Shown here: positions 10,676 through 21,533 of the stretch, in pieces
How the letters are laid out: each line of letters begins with the position of its first letter
Numbering within the stretch: position 1 is the first letter of the stretch
Origin: Didymodactylos carnosus
Lineage: Eukaryota; Rotifera; Eurotatoria; Philodinida; Philodinidae
Assembly (NCBI GenBank): GCA_905250885.1
Contig: CAJNOQ010001568.1
Location: 1-30,313, forward strand
DNA: 30,313 nt
Direction: 5' to 3'
The notes under the pieces: generated by a model
What the model was told of the DNA's origin: nothing
Databases searched by the model: none
What the model saw: the letters and a program-made list of their open reading frames with translations, nothing else
Made by a program: the position numbers and the translations under genes

Positions 10676-11312
10676 TAATGGCTACAATAGCTTTCCGTGT
10701 AACGAGTGACTTTTGAAAACGAGTCACTTTTTCTGTGTTTTTCCAGACACTGGAATAAAGTTTAAGAGTTCACTAGACGAACAATTTTCGGTTGTAAAAA
10801 ACACTTTGATATTCAATTCACATGTTGTTCCACTTATTTAAAAAACAGTGTTGAATAAAAACGGTAAAAAGCATTCCCTAATTGATTCTTCAGTAATGGT
10901 TCTATATTAGATCTTCGTCACAGATACTTTGTTGAATCAAAAAATAAAGCTTTATCTGAACAGCATTTATTGACTAGGTTTTTCTGCTGATTTTCCTTGA
11001 TTTTAGCCCACTGCTTTTTCGACTTAATTTTAATCCGATTTTGTAGAGAAAATGATTTTACATATTTTGAAGTGCATATGTACCATTATAACCTTATGGA
11101 GACTTTTTAAATTAACTTTTCTGAGAAGGTACATAACGCATATCGGTGCTTAACAAAAACGATTCTGTTCAAAATTTGTTCAAATGGTTTCCTCTACAAA
11201 ATCTGATCAGAATTAAGTCGAAGTGGGCCAAAATCAAGGAAAATCGGGGCCCCTCCTTTTGACGTTCCTCCCCCTCCCTGAAAAGCCTAGAGTATCCATC
11301 CTCTGCACTGAT
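10676..11312 (+). repeat. Dispersed repeat, copy A (interrupted by a nested element)
   Basis: Sequence from TAATGGCTACAAT (10676) through the GTAACGAGTGACTTTTG hairpin region, TTAAGAGTTCACTAGACGAA, TTTGTTGAATCAAAA and CATTTATTGACTAGG is highly similar to the reverse complement of 21079-21533. After an insertion at about 10988-11250 the match resumes (TTTTGACG, TGAAAAGC, CCTCTGCACTGAT) and ends at 11312. No coding potential is evident. Family identity is unknown. Confidence 0.8.
10989..11245. mobile_element. Nested MITE-like element with ~65-bp inverted ends
   Basis: GATTTTCCTTGATTTT (10989-11004), then AGCCCACT, GACTTAATT and GATTTTGTAGAG to about 11057, reappear inverted from about 11183 to AAAATCAAGGAAAATC (11230-11245). 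The element is about 257 bp. The dispersed repeat around it continues on both sides, and the related copy at 21.0-21.5 kb lacks the element, giving a natural empty site. No clean target duplication is visible, so the exact boundaries are uncertain by several bases. No coding capacity. Confidence 0.75.
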
Positions 11313-11924
11313 CTTTTTTAGTTTTGAAATCATACAAACCAGCACAGTGCTAGTAGCGCGCTGAAGTTATATTACGTTTCTTACCTGTTTTATACTCTCG
11401 ATTTATTTTTTAAATAATGAAACAATGAGAAGTCTCTATATTTCACCCATTAAAGCAATATTTCTCACGGACATCAAACGTACGCTGTGTATAAAACAGT
11501 AGAAAACGAAACGAATAAAGAAGCAAAATTTTCAATTACAAGCAGAAAAAAAGCAAACAGGATAATTAAAATGAGCCAAATGTAAATATTTTATGAGATA
11601 CAAGGAACAATAACAAAAAAAAAGGGTTAAAATGATTTAATGAGATTATGTTAAAAAAGTGCACACATACACACATATACGTAAAAAAATGACTACATTC
11701 TTTGATATACAAAACATGCTCTCAATGTGAAGCAAATCGATTTCTAAAAAGCTAACACAAAAACGACTTTCAATAAATTGAAGTATATGACGCTAATACT
11801 AATTTAAATAAGTATTGTTGTGAAGAACTATATTTAGCATTAGGGCGCACGTTTCGGTCGAATCAGGCACTAACTTAAAAATGAATTTAAACTATTACTG
11901 GATACTGCTTATCTTCCTTGTGCA

Positions 11925-13559
11925 TTAGACGTCTTCAGATTTGGATCCCACTAAAAAATTAAATATGAAATTCACAGAAACAATAACGATCTATTTAACA
12001 CCTACTTGCTAACAAAAATGCTAGTACAGTTGATCCCAGTACCAGTATAAGTGCTATAATTTCAAACCCTGCTGACCATCCAATGACAGTATGATATGTA
12101 TCATTGATTGTAGTAAGTAATTCATCAATAGTAGCACGAGCTTTTTCACGATCAAATAATTCAGCTATAAAACACACAGAAGTAAAACAAGTTGACTCTA
12201 TATACATTCATGCTTACGATGCCGACGTATATAATTTTTTAGTCCATGTAAATTAAATCCCAAACGATTCTGATTCGTTGAATCATCAAGATTTTTTAAA
12301 GTATTCAATGGAAATTGAAATTCTTCATATGAATCACGTCGTAGATCTATAATGATAAAAAAGTTTTTGTTTTTGAATAAAAACGAAACTTCGTACATAC
12401 ACGAGCCAAATAAAATTAATGTTGTTAATATGAACAAAAATGCCAGGAAAATGAAAATAAATGGAGCAAATCCTAATAAAAATGCTGCCGATCCTAAAAT
12501 AGAAAAAGAAAGAAATATTTACACCTCTGAAAATTGAGTATATCGTACGTTGTCTTTCACAACTATATATCGACACTACCCCATCCCAGAGTTTTTTAGA
12601 CCGATAGAAAACCGACTGGTCTTCAGAAATTTCCTAGATCGCTGAAAAACTAGCATGGTGAAAATCTGCAAAAACAACAGTCGGTTGAGAACTTTTATCA
12701 ATAAAACTAAATATCTTTAAAGAAAAAGTGGTCTTCACGAGCTTTTTCTTACTTCTCTTAGTTGTTTTATCAAGTTTCTCTTGAATGAAGACGAGAAAAA
12801 TGCTAAAAGTTCTAAAAACGGCAAAAAACCGTTCGACACTGGCCGGTGTGAAAATTTTTCAAGACTGGCCGGTCTGAACTTTTACACCGAAACTGGCCGG
12901 CACGCGACCGACCGATTTGCCAGCCCGATTCCAACTCTGTCCCATCCTCCTTCATTCAAATTCATATTACTTTTTTTGCAACTCTATAGTAAAGAGAGCA
13001 GTATTTATAATTCAATTTTGCTGATGAGATTTCTGCTTATAAAGCATAAGGTGTACACGATATAGCCTGAAAAAATCGTGAAATTCGAAAAAAAAATTAA
13101 ATACGAACCATTTTGTGCTGTAGCAATCAATTTCAAATATAATAATAACAGTCCAAGAACGAGTGAAATTGCTGCCAGAATCGTTAACCATTGAAGACCT
13201 TTAGTTGAAGGCAGGTATCTACATCTGCAATCTGCGGGTATTGAATTAGCTGAATATAGACCGCATTCACGTCGTCGATAAAAACATTCAGCATTATGTT
13301 CAGAATTATATCTTAAATAACGATTTGGCATACAAACATATGTTTCACGTGCATTAATCCCCACTGCTTGTTTGGAAAACGTTACATTTTGCATTTCACA
13401 ACGTTGCCATAGACCATATGAAATCGGCGCCAATGGTGGATCTTTGTCACGTTTTGTTATTTTCCACTTTGTTGTAAAAATAGCTAATAAATGAAGAATG
13501 AGGCCACCAAGACCCAAAAACAATGCTAACGTAATGAGTATAACACCTTTGACACGCAT
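11925..13559 (-). CDS. Claudin/PMP22-like four-helix membrane protein A, five exons
   Basis: Predicted 285-residue tetraspan protein of the claudin/PMP22/EMP superfamily, which acts in cell-cell contacts or as channel subunits. Minus-strand exons: 13559-13109, 12493-12401, 12346-12218, 12164-12006 and 11950-11925; all introns are GT...AG and phase 1. Helices lie at about 5-27, 124-145, 153-181 and 257-276. The first extracellular loop has the claudin pattern W32, GLW 49-51, C54 and C76, plus an NVT glycosylation site at 58. PNRYLRYNSE and PSTKGLQW are shared with the paralog at 19.2-20.4 kb. The start at 13559 is chosen over an in-frame ATG at 13706 because the paralog starts with the same MR(V/I)KGV and because an acceptor-like TAG lies 11 nt upstream. 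The last tiny exon (giving the tail MGSKSEDV) is inferred; without it the frame ends at 11995 after SRC. Intron 1 (615 bp) carries a hAT-like insertion. The exact role is unknown. Confidence 0.8.
12587..12939. mobile_element. hAT-like non-autonomous element inside an intron
   Basis: The element starts CAGAGTT and ends with the reverse complement AACTCTG, fitting the hAT terminal consensus CAGNG. The 8 bp on its left (CCCCATCC, 12579-12586) and right (TCCCATCC, 12940-12947) agree at 7 of 8 positions, the expected target duplication length for hAT. Inside, ACTGGCCGG occurs three times (12838, 12864, 12892), resembling repeated subterminal transposase-binding motifs. It is 353 bp with no transposase, so it would depend on an enzyme encoded elsewhere. 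It sits within intron 1 of claudin-like gene A. Confidence 0.75.
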
Positions 13560-13573
13560 GATATATAGATCTA
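13560..13573 (-). promoter_or_regulatory. Acceptor-like TAG 11 nt before claudin-like gene A
   Basis: On the minus strand TTCTAG ends at 13571, followed by an 11-nt leader and the ATG at 13559. This fits a spliced-leader acceptor or a 5' UTR intron end. Confidence 0.4.
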
Positions 13574-13733
13574 GAAGATATATCACGAGCACTTGAACTG
13601 AAGACGCTTGTTGGAGATTAAAACTATTGAAAAAGTATTCTGTCAGATAGACTTTCAACAGAATGAAAATCCGTTGTTTTTGTTTTGTTTCAAAGAAACT
13701 ATACATTTTCTTGTAAACAAAAAGAAAAATGCT

Positions 13734-14155
13734 GCAGACTTATAAGGTGTCGAAAATTCAAAAATTCAGCAGGTTTTATTTTTGCATTTTTTGTACATGG
13801 TTGGGTAGAGCGCGTCGAGCTAATTCTGAACAAAAAATAGAAACTGAGTATGAATATGATGTTTGATCGAGGTTGAAGTCAAAGGTCTATCTCGTATGGT
13901 GCTGAATGTGAAAAAAGTGCTTAGAAAGTAGTTAGAAGAACGAAAAAGAAAAGAATGTGAACTTTTTTGAAACCGAAGCGTTTTTCGAAAATTTAGACAT
14001 TTCATGTATTTTCAACTTTCGATATGAAAATAATTTTTTCAAACATTAGAACACATATTTTCTGAATTAACTCGAAGCACTCTATCCAATTATGTATAAA
14101 AAATGCAAAAATAAAAACCTGCTGAATTTTTGAATTTCCGACAGCTTATTTCTGC
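13734..14155. mobile_element. Foldback element with ~97-bp inverted arms
   Basis: The left arm 13734-13830 (GCAGA..., AATTCAAAAATTCAGCAGG, TTATTTTTGCATTTTTT, ...TAATTCTGAA) matches the reverse complement of the right arm 14059-14155 with modest divergence. The ~228-bp loop carries no credible gene. It lies 175 bp upstream of the ATG of claudin-like gene A, so its DNA may overlap that gene's promoter. No target duplication could be fixed. Confidence 0.75.
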
Positions 14156-16151
14156 TAGAAAAAACATTATAAGTAGATTAAGACTTTTTTTATTTTACAC
14201 AAATGAAAAATGATATTTATTTTTATGACTCTAGGTCACTGACTGACTCTTTTTATTCTATGTAAGACGAGAGTTTACTTATGCTGTGCTACTACTAAAA
14301 TTCGTCAACACTGCTTGTTTTTATCCTGCCGTTTGTTAGTTAAACAAGACTAATCATTAATAAAAAACTAATTCTTATACAGACTATGCCTGAATTCTTC
14401 TATAGAAGTGTATGACAGAGCAGAACGGTACGAGGTTAAAATGATAGGTCTAGAGCGCACAAATCAGTCGTCCGCTCTTTGCACATCTGTAGTTGAATGT
14501 TATGTTCTAAAAGAATAAGATAAAGAAAAAGGGCAGTTCAAGGCCAGTTAAATTTCTTTCTTTCTTCAAAAATTACTTTTCTGGAAAAGTACAGTTAAAT
14601 GTTAAAAAATTTTAAGAATTATGGTTAATAGTGTAAACGTAATGCTGATAGATGAACGGGACTGTTTCTGATACTAATGACACTTATTGATCATTTTTGT
14701 TTTATATTTCTATTAAAGTAAAATAGACTTGACTATTCTTGTCATGTTCTTCCATAGAGAAGATGAATATACAAAATCTTCCACAGTAAAAGGTCAATTT
14801 TAAAAGTTGATGTATAATCCATTCCGTCAATGAATTTTTTCGTGTGTATCTATCAGACTTTAACGAACAAGTCTCAATGGAAAATCAAGAGATGAACAAG
14901 GAAACATTACAGCACATACATCTTAAGTTTCTGAACAAGATGAGAAAATTTTTATTATTAAGAGAATTTATTCCATAAACATCTCTAATGAAGCTTTTTC
15001 GATTTATGCATGTCGTGTGCAGATTGAAGATTTATCCCAAAATACATAAGATTTTTACTTGAGAAAGTCAAGAATGTCATACGCATGAAAAAACTCCATA
15101 AGGGGAGAACTGACTTATTTTTAAATAAAATTTTTCTTTCTGTACACATACATTTATTAGAAGATCGCATCGACTTTCACTTCTAATCTGACATCTACTC
15201 TCTATTTAGTATTAGAGTATATAATGTTAAGGATTACAAAAACCACAAAATTGGAAAGAGGAAAGAAAAATGCATGCACAAAGTTTTAAAACTCAAACAT
15301 TTTATCTATTGTAAAAGCTACAGTATATAGGAAAACTTCTTAAAAGCTATAAACTGTTTTACATGAAAAAAATTCTTTCTAGCACTTAATAAAAACTCAC
15401 TGCACGTCGTTTATTTTCTGCACTTTCTTTTTCTATGCAAAATAATTTCTCATAAAATTGCATTCCCTATGGTTCATGCTGTTACCAAATACAAAAAATT
15501 CAATTGTAGTCAAACAAAAAGTTATTCAAGTAGAATGTCCATATAGTTTGATGAAGGAATTACGCGAAACATAATGTGATTTCTATGTGAAAATGTGAAG
15601 AAAACTTTAGAACAAGAGGCAAATAGCCCTTTCATGATAAGAAACCTTTGGTAAACCATCGGTTAATATACTGAACGACCCTTTTGCTGTCTGTTTTAGA
15701 ATGTATGTATACTTTAGGTGTTAAGATACTTACGCTTGGTATCTAAACGACTGGATGTCGTATTTTTGAAAAAAATTACTAATTTCGGATGTCGAATTGT
15801 TATACTTTATCAATTTATAGTTACGTATTCTAACTTTCAGATTTTCATGTCTTACGTACAAGTAACACAATGAGTCTTCCTTTTCCAGTTTCAAGGGATA
15901 TTTTATAATTACCTCAAAAATAAAATGGGTTTTGAACTTCGATCGAACGAACTAATGTCACACACTGAAAATAGCAAAACTTAGTTAACTTAAATTGAAT
16001 AAAATACTTAATCGTTCTTAAATCTCGTGCTCAAAACGATCTTTCTCATTTTGTTTAAAAATGATATTCAATTGTGGCCAGTTGTTCAGCTCAGACTAAA
16101 AGTCGGACTCAACTTATTTTGTTTTCTACGACATTGTGCTTTAATGGGATG
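14156..16151. other. Intergenic DNA without recognised gene
   Basis: AT-rich sequence on both strands with frequent stops. The longest open frames (about 60 codons) have no domain-like composition and no splice-linked partners. No repeat with clear ends was found here. Confidence 0.5.
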
Positions 16152-16159
16152 GTCGAAAA

Positions 16160-16781
16160 TAGAGCCCTGCAGATTAAACCTAACCTAACCTATAGGTTAC
16201 ATTAGGTTTAGGTTACGATTTCTACAAGTTAGGTTAGGTTTAGATTATGAAACTTTTTATAGGTTAGGGTGAAGTTCAGAAGTGGAAGTTCAGACTGAGG
16301 TTCTTTAGTTTAAACTAAACTATTTTTAAACTGAAAAATAGCACAATCAAAAAAGGAAGTACAGAGAAAAAAGTTCCGTTTGCTAAAAATAGATGGCTAA
16401 TACACAACAATAACAGAACCTTCGTAGCATCGAGAGCCTAAAGTGAAATTCTGGTCTACTCCTAAGAAGGTCTCCAGAAAGGTCTGTTCAGAAAGGTATT
16501 TTCCAAAGATTGCATTAAAGAATAAAAGACTCGACGGATTCATTTCTATATTCATTTAAAATGTGATTTGTTTTGTATAACCTTACATTACAGAAGGTGT
16601 TTAAATAAAAAACAATAACGATATGGAACAAATCTGAAGTTTAGGCTTCTGAAACCAGGTTTTGGGAAGAAATTGCAAAAGGTTGTATTAGGTTAACCTA
16701 GGTTAGGTTAGGTTTAGGCTGTGAAAAATTTTTATAGGTTTGGTTATAGGTTATCAAAAAGTCGTAAACTGCAGGGCTCTA
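16160..16781. mobile_element. hAT-like non-autonomous element with AGGTT arrays
   Basis: Terminal inverted repeats TAGAGCCCTGCAG (16160-16172) and CTGCAGGGCTCTA (16769-16781) are perfect over 13 bp and fit the hAT pattern YARNG; they resemble the hobo end CAGAGAACTGCA recalled from memory. Flanking 8-mers GTCGAAAA (16152-16159) and GCTGGAAA (16782-16789) agree at 5 of 8 positions, a decayed target duplication. Subterminal DNA is packed with AGGTT/AACCT motifs, and a segment near 16229-16268 is repeated directly near 16701-16743. It is 622 bp and non-coding. Confidence 0.65.
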
Positions 16782-16789
16782 GCTGGAAA

Positions 16790-19209
16790 TCAAGAGTAAT
16801 CATAGATACGATGTATGCTCGTTTCTATTAAATAGAAGACAGTAATATCTAGTATACTGAAGAACAAAGTGGCGAAATAAGAGGCTTTAAAAATGCAAGC
16901 TGTTGAAAAGTATAGTAATAAGTAGTATACTGTTGTTTTTCAAATAAAGCTTCGATAACAGAATATGAAAAACATGTCTTTCCCTAGATCTGACCATTAC
17001 AGGCAGAATTCTGTGTTCATAAAATGATATGTGGTCGCGATTAAAATCAGAACCCTCTCGTAAAAATGAGTAATCCCATAGGATTTTCATTTCTACGGGA
17101 CCATCTAAGAACTCCGAAGAGATACTATATTTTAATAAAACAGACGAAAAATTTGGTTCACACTCATACGTGAAGTCGTCAACCTTTTTTTCTTTCGCTG
17201 AGACATAAGGTATGTTAGAATCACTAACTTTTTGGAACGTTTTCAGTTATTATTACTTCAGTGCTTTGTTTCTAAAACGGTCACAGGCTGAGCTAATCTT
17301 ATTGAGAAAATGCACGATTTCTAAATTTAAGGGGAGGGGGAACAAAAAAGTGATGCCATTGGTAAGAACCAAACATTCTCCCTTTCTGGTGTGCATGAAC
17401 GCAGAACAGATGGCATTAGTTTTCTCAGATTCCTGTAGTAATTAGTGCTATTCGAGTGCTTCACAATATTCTCAGCTAGGACTAAGTAAACTTGATTGTC
17501 AATCTCACCCATAAACCTTGTATTGCTGAATTTCACAGTTCGTTGCACTGTACGCTCTGCATTCATTTATACTGATTGTGTATGAGGGTAACTATTAGTC
17601 AGATATTCATGTTTGTTCTACTTTCGACACCCAATGATGAACTATTAACTCTCTTGTTCTCAGATCAAGAAAGAGAGAAAAAGAAAAAAAGTTCAATGTC
17701 TTATAAGAGAAACATGTACAACACTCAACATCAACCAGAGCAGATGGTGGAAGACGTTACAATTTCTGATAAAAGGAAGAGAAAAGACGGAAAAAATGTG
17801 TGACGTATGCTTTGAATTGAGTCAGAAATGATATATAGACTACATATATATATATATTTGGATATGAATAAGACGTAAAAGGAGAGAGAAAACTGTTCCG
17901 CCTTTATAAACCTGCAGAGAAGCAGACCAGACCACTGTTTGACAGATGAAAAAAGAGAGAAGACGATGAGAGAGTGATGCTTATAACTTGAAAATAAGAA
18001 TCATTCCTGCAGATTTAAGAAAGAAAAAATGATGGATATCAACAAAGCAAAAAGAAATTAGTTCAATATTGGTGCGTTTAACAAGATATACTGTTCAGAG
18101 AATAGGGTAGTTCAATTAAATTTCTTCTTGAAAACTGTGGATAGTTATCGCCTTGAGTGTATTCACAATTCTTATCCTAACGGGATCATAAATATATTGA
18201 GATTTTTCTTATCTGTATCTGTCTTCGACTCCATAATACAAATTATGAATCAGATATTGAATACAAGTATAATTAAATTGGTGTCATTATAAGCTGAAGT
18301 TATATCCGCTAATTTTAAATATAAATAGTGCTTAATTAAAATTGTGATATAGTACAACATACTAATAGTAATTTTACTTGTGCAATGACTAAATCAGCAT
18401 GATAGTTGTTTATTTAAGCAAAGTAATAATAAACTAAAGCAATATAAAGCAGGAATGGCACTATGTTGAACATGCTTGATGATTATTATTTTATCCCAAA
18501 AAAGGAATTTGACATATAAAAGATAAATTACAATTATTTAAGAAGGATCACAGTGGCAAAATAACAAGAATAAAAGTAATATTGAAATTAGGTAAAAACA
18601 AAGAATTTCAAAACAAATGAGAAGTGATTGAACACACGCACTCAAATGATGTAATTCATAACTATCTACATCACAGTACTTTGTTTCTAATTAAACAGAG
18701 CAAAAAAATGTCAATATCATTCTGTGATGAGAAAACAAACAATATATGGCAATGTTTAGAAACAAAGATATCAATTTCGTGGGTAATTCTAGAAAAAGAC
18801 TAGCAAGCTGTGTGCAGAGCTTAATAAAGGGTGAACAACAGCAAACACATAAGCGAATGTCAGGCTGGAATGACATGTATATACGTTATTGACATTCATC
18901 AATAAAAAGCTTTTGCCATCTATCAGAAAAAAGCTAATTGGATTCATGATGTTGGTAAAAAAGCAAGAGAAAAAAGAATGTTCAATAAGCTAAGGTATAG
19001 GGTAATTTATATTTAGTGCAGCGAATTTTTGTGGTTACTTACATCGGTTTAATCTAAACTCAGTAATGTATGTAGACATGATGAGCCCCTCTTGCTCAAA
19101 ATGTGTCTTCAATCTCCTGCTCTTTTTCTCAATATAGGGGTTCATTTTGGATGAAGCAACGTTATGCTCACACAACGTATATGTATGTATTTTTACTTCT
19201 CTATTGAGG
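16790..19209. other. Intergenic DNA without recognised gene
   Basis: AT-rich, with purine-rich tracts (GAGAGAAAAAGAAAAAAAG near 17670) and a short (AT)n microsatellite at about 17844-17857. Open frames of 60-80 codons occur but have no recognisable motif, no splice continuation and no conserved start context. I do not support a gene here. Confidence 0.5.
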
Positions 19210-20448
19210 CTATTCTTCTGTTTTTGCTAGTGCCAGAAATATTGCTAACATGAATACGAGAAATGTTAAGACAAATGCAACGATTTCAAAACTCGTTGAC
19301 CATCCAATATGTGCATCATAATTATTTTGATGATATGCTTTGAATTCCGTTTGTGCCTGTTTATATAATGCATTTTGCTCTAGGAAAAAGAGAAATGATT
19401 GATTATTATTAATCTATAGTTATATCTGTACATACTATTATTTAATTTAAAATATTGTGTTAATCTATAATAATTCACCGACTCTTCTGCTGGAATAGAT
19501 GATAGTATAACATCATAATCTTCATATTCATCACGTCTTAAATAAGCACCAACTAATATTAATGTTGTTAACATAAATAATAATGCGATAAAAATTAATG
19601 ATACGGGAACAAAACCTAATAGAAATGCTGCACTAGCTAAACGAAAAAACATAAAAAAACTTTACCAGTAAAGTTTCTAAACAGTCTGAGAAAGAGAGAC
19701 AGAGAAAAAATGATTAAAACTCGCTAACAACTCTTGTAACTGTTAAGATATACCATTTTGCGGGGCTGCAATTAATTTTAAATATAGCACTAATATTCCA
19801 AGAATCAGGTATAATGCAGCCAATATGCAACACCATTGTAAACCTTTTGTCGATGGTATGTAATCGCATGTACAAGGATGAACAACTTTTGTGAGTGATG
19901 AACATAGATGACGATATATAAAGCCTAAAATAGAAAATAACACTAAGTGACGACGAATAATGTGAAACTTTATAGCACTCACATATTGTATTATCTATAT
20001 CTTCTGATTTGTAACGTAAATATTTATTTGGACGACAGATAAAATTTCTGATTGTTGGCGTTCCCGCCTCAAGAAGAACTGTATTAGCAAGTGTCATACT
20101 CGTACTAGCAGATTTTATTACTGGTGTAGCAAATGATATATCCATATATTGGCAACGTTCCCACAATCCTAGTATAATATGATTATTTTTTCAATCAATA
20201 TAGTAGATATTGATATATACCTACCGTAATAATGTGGATTATTATTTGAAATATTTTGGACACCTTTAGGTATTGCAACTTTCCAGCGTTTAGTGAACCT
20301 AGAAATTAACATAATTTTTTACACTTCCTTGACTCTGATATGATAAACAACCAATGCACTCTACTTACATGGCTAAAAAATGAAATATAAGTGCGGCAAT
20401 GCCCAATAATAATGCCAATGTAATTATGATAACACCTTTAATACGCAT
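19210..20448 (-). CDS. Claudin/PMP22-like four-helix membrane protein B, six exons
   Basis: Predicted 293-residue paralog of the claudin-like protein at 11.9-13.6 kb. Minus-strand exons: 20448-20369, 20298-20225, 20168-19983, 19924-19754, 19636-19436 and 19379-19210; introns are 56-117 bp, GT...AG, and all joins stay in frame. The protein starts MRIKGVIIITLALLLGIAAL. It has the claudin pattern W32, GLW 53-55, C58 and C96 (about), an NIS glycosylation site at 42, and the shared blocks PNKYLRYKSE, PSTKGLQW, YLKLIA, SAAFLLGF and YLRRDEYED. Helices lie at about 5-27, 144-165, 173-200 and 263-288, ending with a short charged tail (AKTEE). It is encoded on the same strand as gene A, 5.6 kb away, consistent with an old tandem duplication. 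Three 5' introns present here are absent in gene A. The superfamily is supported by the signature; substrate or partner unknown. Confidence 0.82.
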
Positions 20449-20470
20449 TATGCCACTTTTCTGTGAATAG
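20449..20470 (-). promoter_or_regulatory. Acceptor-like CACAG 12 nt before claudin-like gene B
   Basis: On the minus strand a pyrimidine-rich stretch (CTTTCTATTCACAG) ends at 20461, followed by a 12-nt leader and the ATG at 20448. This is a well-formed 3' splice site without an upstream coding exon, matching the pattern at the other genes. Confidence 0.5.
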
Positions 20471-21018
20471 AAAGAAGTGATACCTGAATATTTTTTTTCA
20501 CATAGAATTTAGCTGTTTTGTTTTTCAGTCAATGAAATAAATTAAAAAATCTCGTTCTAAGTCTAAAAGGTAGACAGTTCTACAAAACTTTCTATACACA
20601 TATAAAAATATTTCTTAAACTCTCTTAACCTTTGTTATGATATTCATAACAAACTCGGCAGTAATAATTCTTTTATTGAATTATAAATTAGTTATTTATG
20701 GCACACGACTCGGTATATATTTTATTTAGTTTCTCATGTACGTGACTTTTTAACATAAAATTTGCACGAAAATGGAAATTTTTGCAACTAAACATTTTGC
20801 CGGTATATAAAATGCTCTAAGATTCCCCTATGTGTTCAAAATCATCATCGAGATAATTTATAGAAAGAAAAAAAGCTAAAACGATTTAACGAAAAAAAGA
20901 TAGCTATTACAAATTTTTAATTGTCATTTTGCTCGGTAAAAATCTTTTTATTGTGATAAACAATCGATAAATGTACTGGAATATGCTGACTGTACGTACG
21001 ATATCAACCATAAAGAAT

Positions 21019-21533
21019 ATCAGTGCAGAGGAAAATCTAAGCTTTTCAGGTGGCGGTGGCGTCAAAATTTGATGAAAGTAGAAAAACCTAGTCAATAAAT
21101 GTGGTGTGAGTGTACAATGTATTGCATTTCATGCAGACAAAATCCTCACTCGTTTTGTCTATAAAGTAGTCTTGGAACTGTTCGTGCTGCTATGCTGGAA
21201 AGAATCAGATTCAGTAATGATCAATCCATTATTTGTATTTGTCATGTTCCAGAGAAAACTTTATATTTTGATTCAACAAAGTATCTGTGACGAAGATCTG
21301 ATATAGAACCATTACTGAAGAATCAATTAGGGAATGCTTTTTACCCGTTTTTATTCAACACTGTTTTTAAATAAGTGAAACAACATGTGAATTGAATATC
21401 AAAGTGTTTTTTACAACCGAAAATTGTTTGTCTAGTGAACTCTTAAACTTTATTCCAGTGTCTGGAAAACCACAGAAAAAAGTGACTCGTTTTCAAAAGT
21501 CACTCGTTACACGAAAAGATATTGTAGCCATTA
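21019..21533 (-). repeat. Dispersed repeat, copy B (inverted relative to copy A)
   Basis: The reverse complement of this stretch matches 10676-11312, from TAATGGCTACAAT to CCTCTGCACTGAT. It lacks the nested 10989-11245 element. It has about 137 extra bases, roughly 21100-21240, between CCTAGTCAATAAATG and ACTTTATATTTTGATTCAAC. The extra segment has no clear inverted ends. Open frames inside it are not shared between copies and are treated as chance. Confidence 0.8.

Noticed and set aside
13560..13706. An in-frame upstream ATG that would add 49 residues to claudin-like protein A
   Set aside because: The paralog starts at the equivalent of 13559 (MR(V/I)KGV), the extra residues are not similar to anything in it, and an acceptor-like TAG lies between the two ATGs.
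16170..16760. Interstitial telomere made of TTAGG
   Set aside because: The AGGTT motifs are short and irregular, sit in opposite orientations, and lie inside inverted terminal repeats; a transposon with subterminal motifs explains them better. As I recall, the Adineta telomere unit is TGTGGG, not TTAGG.
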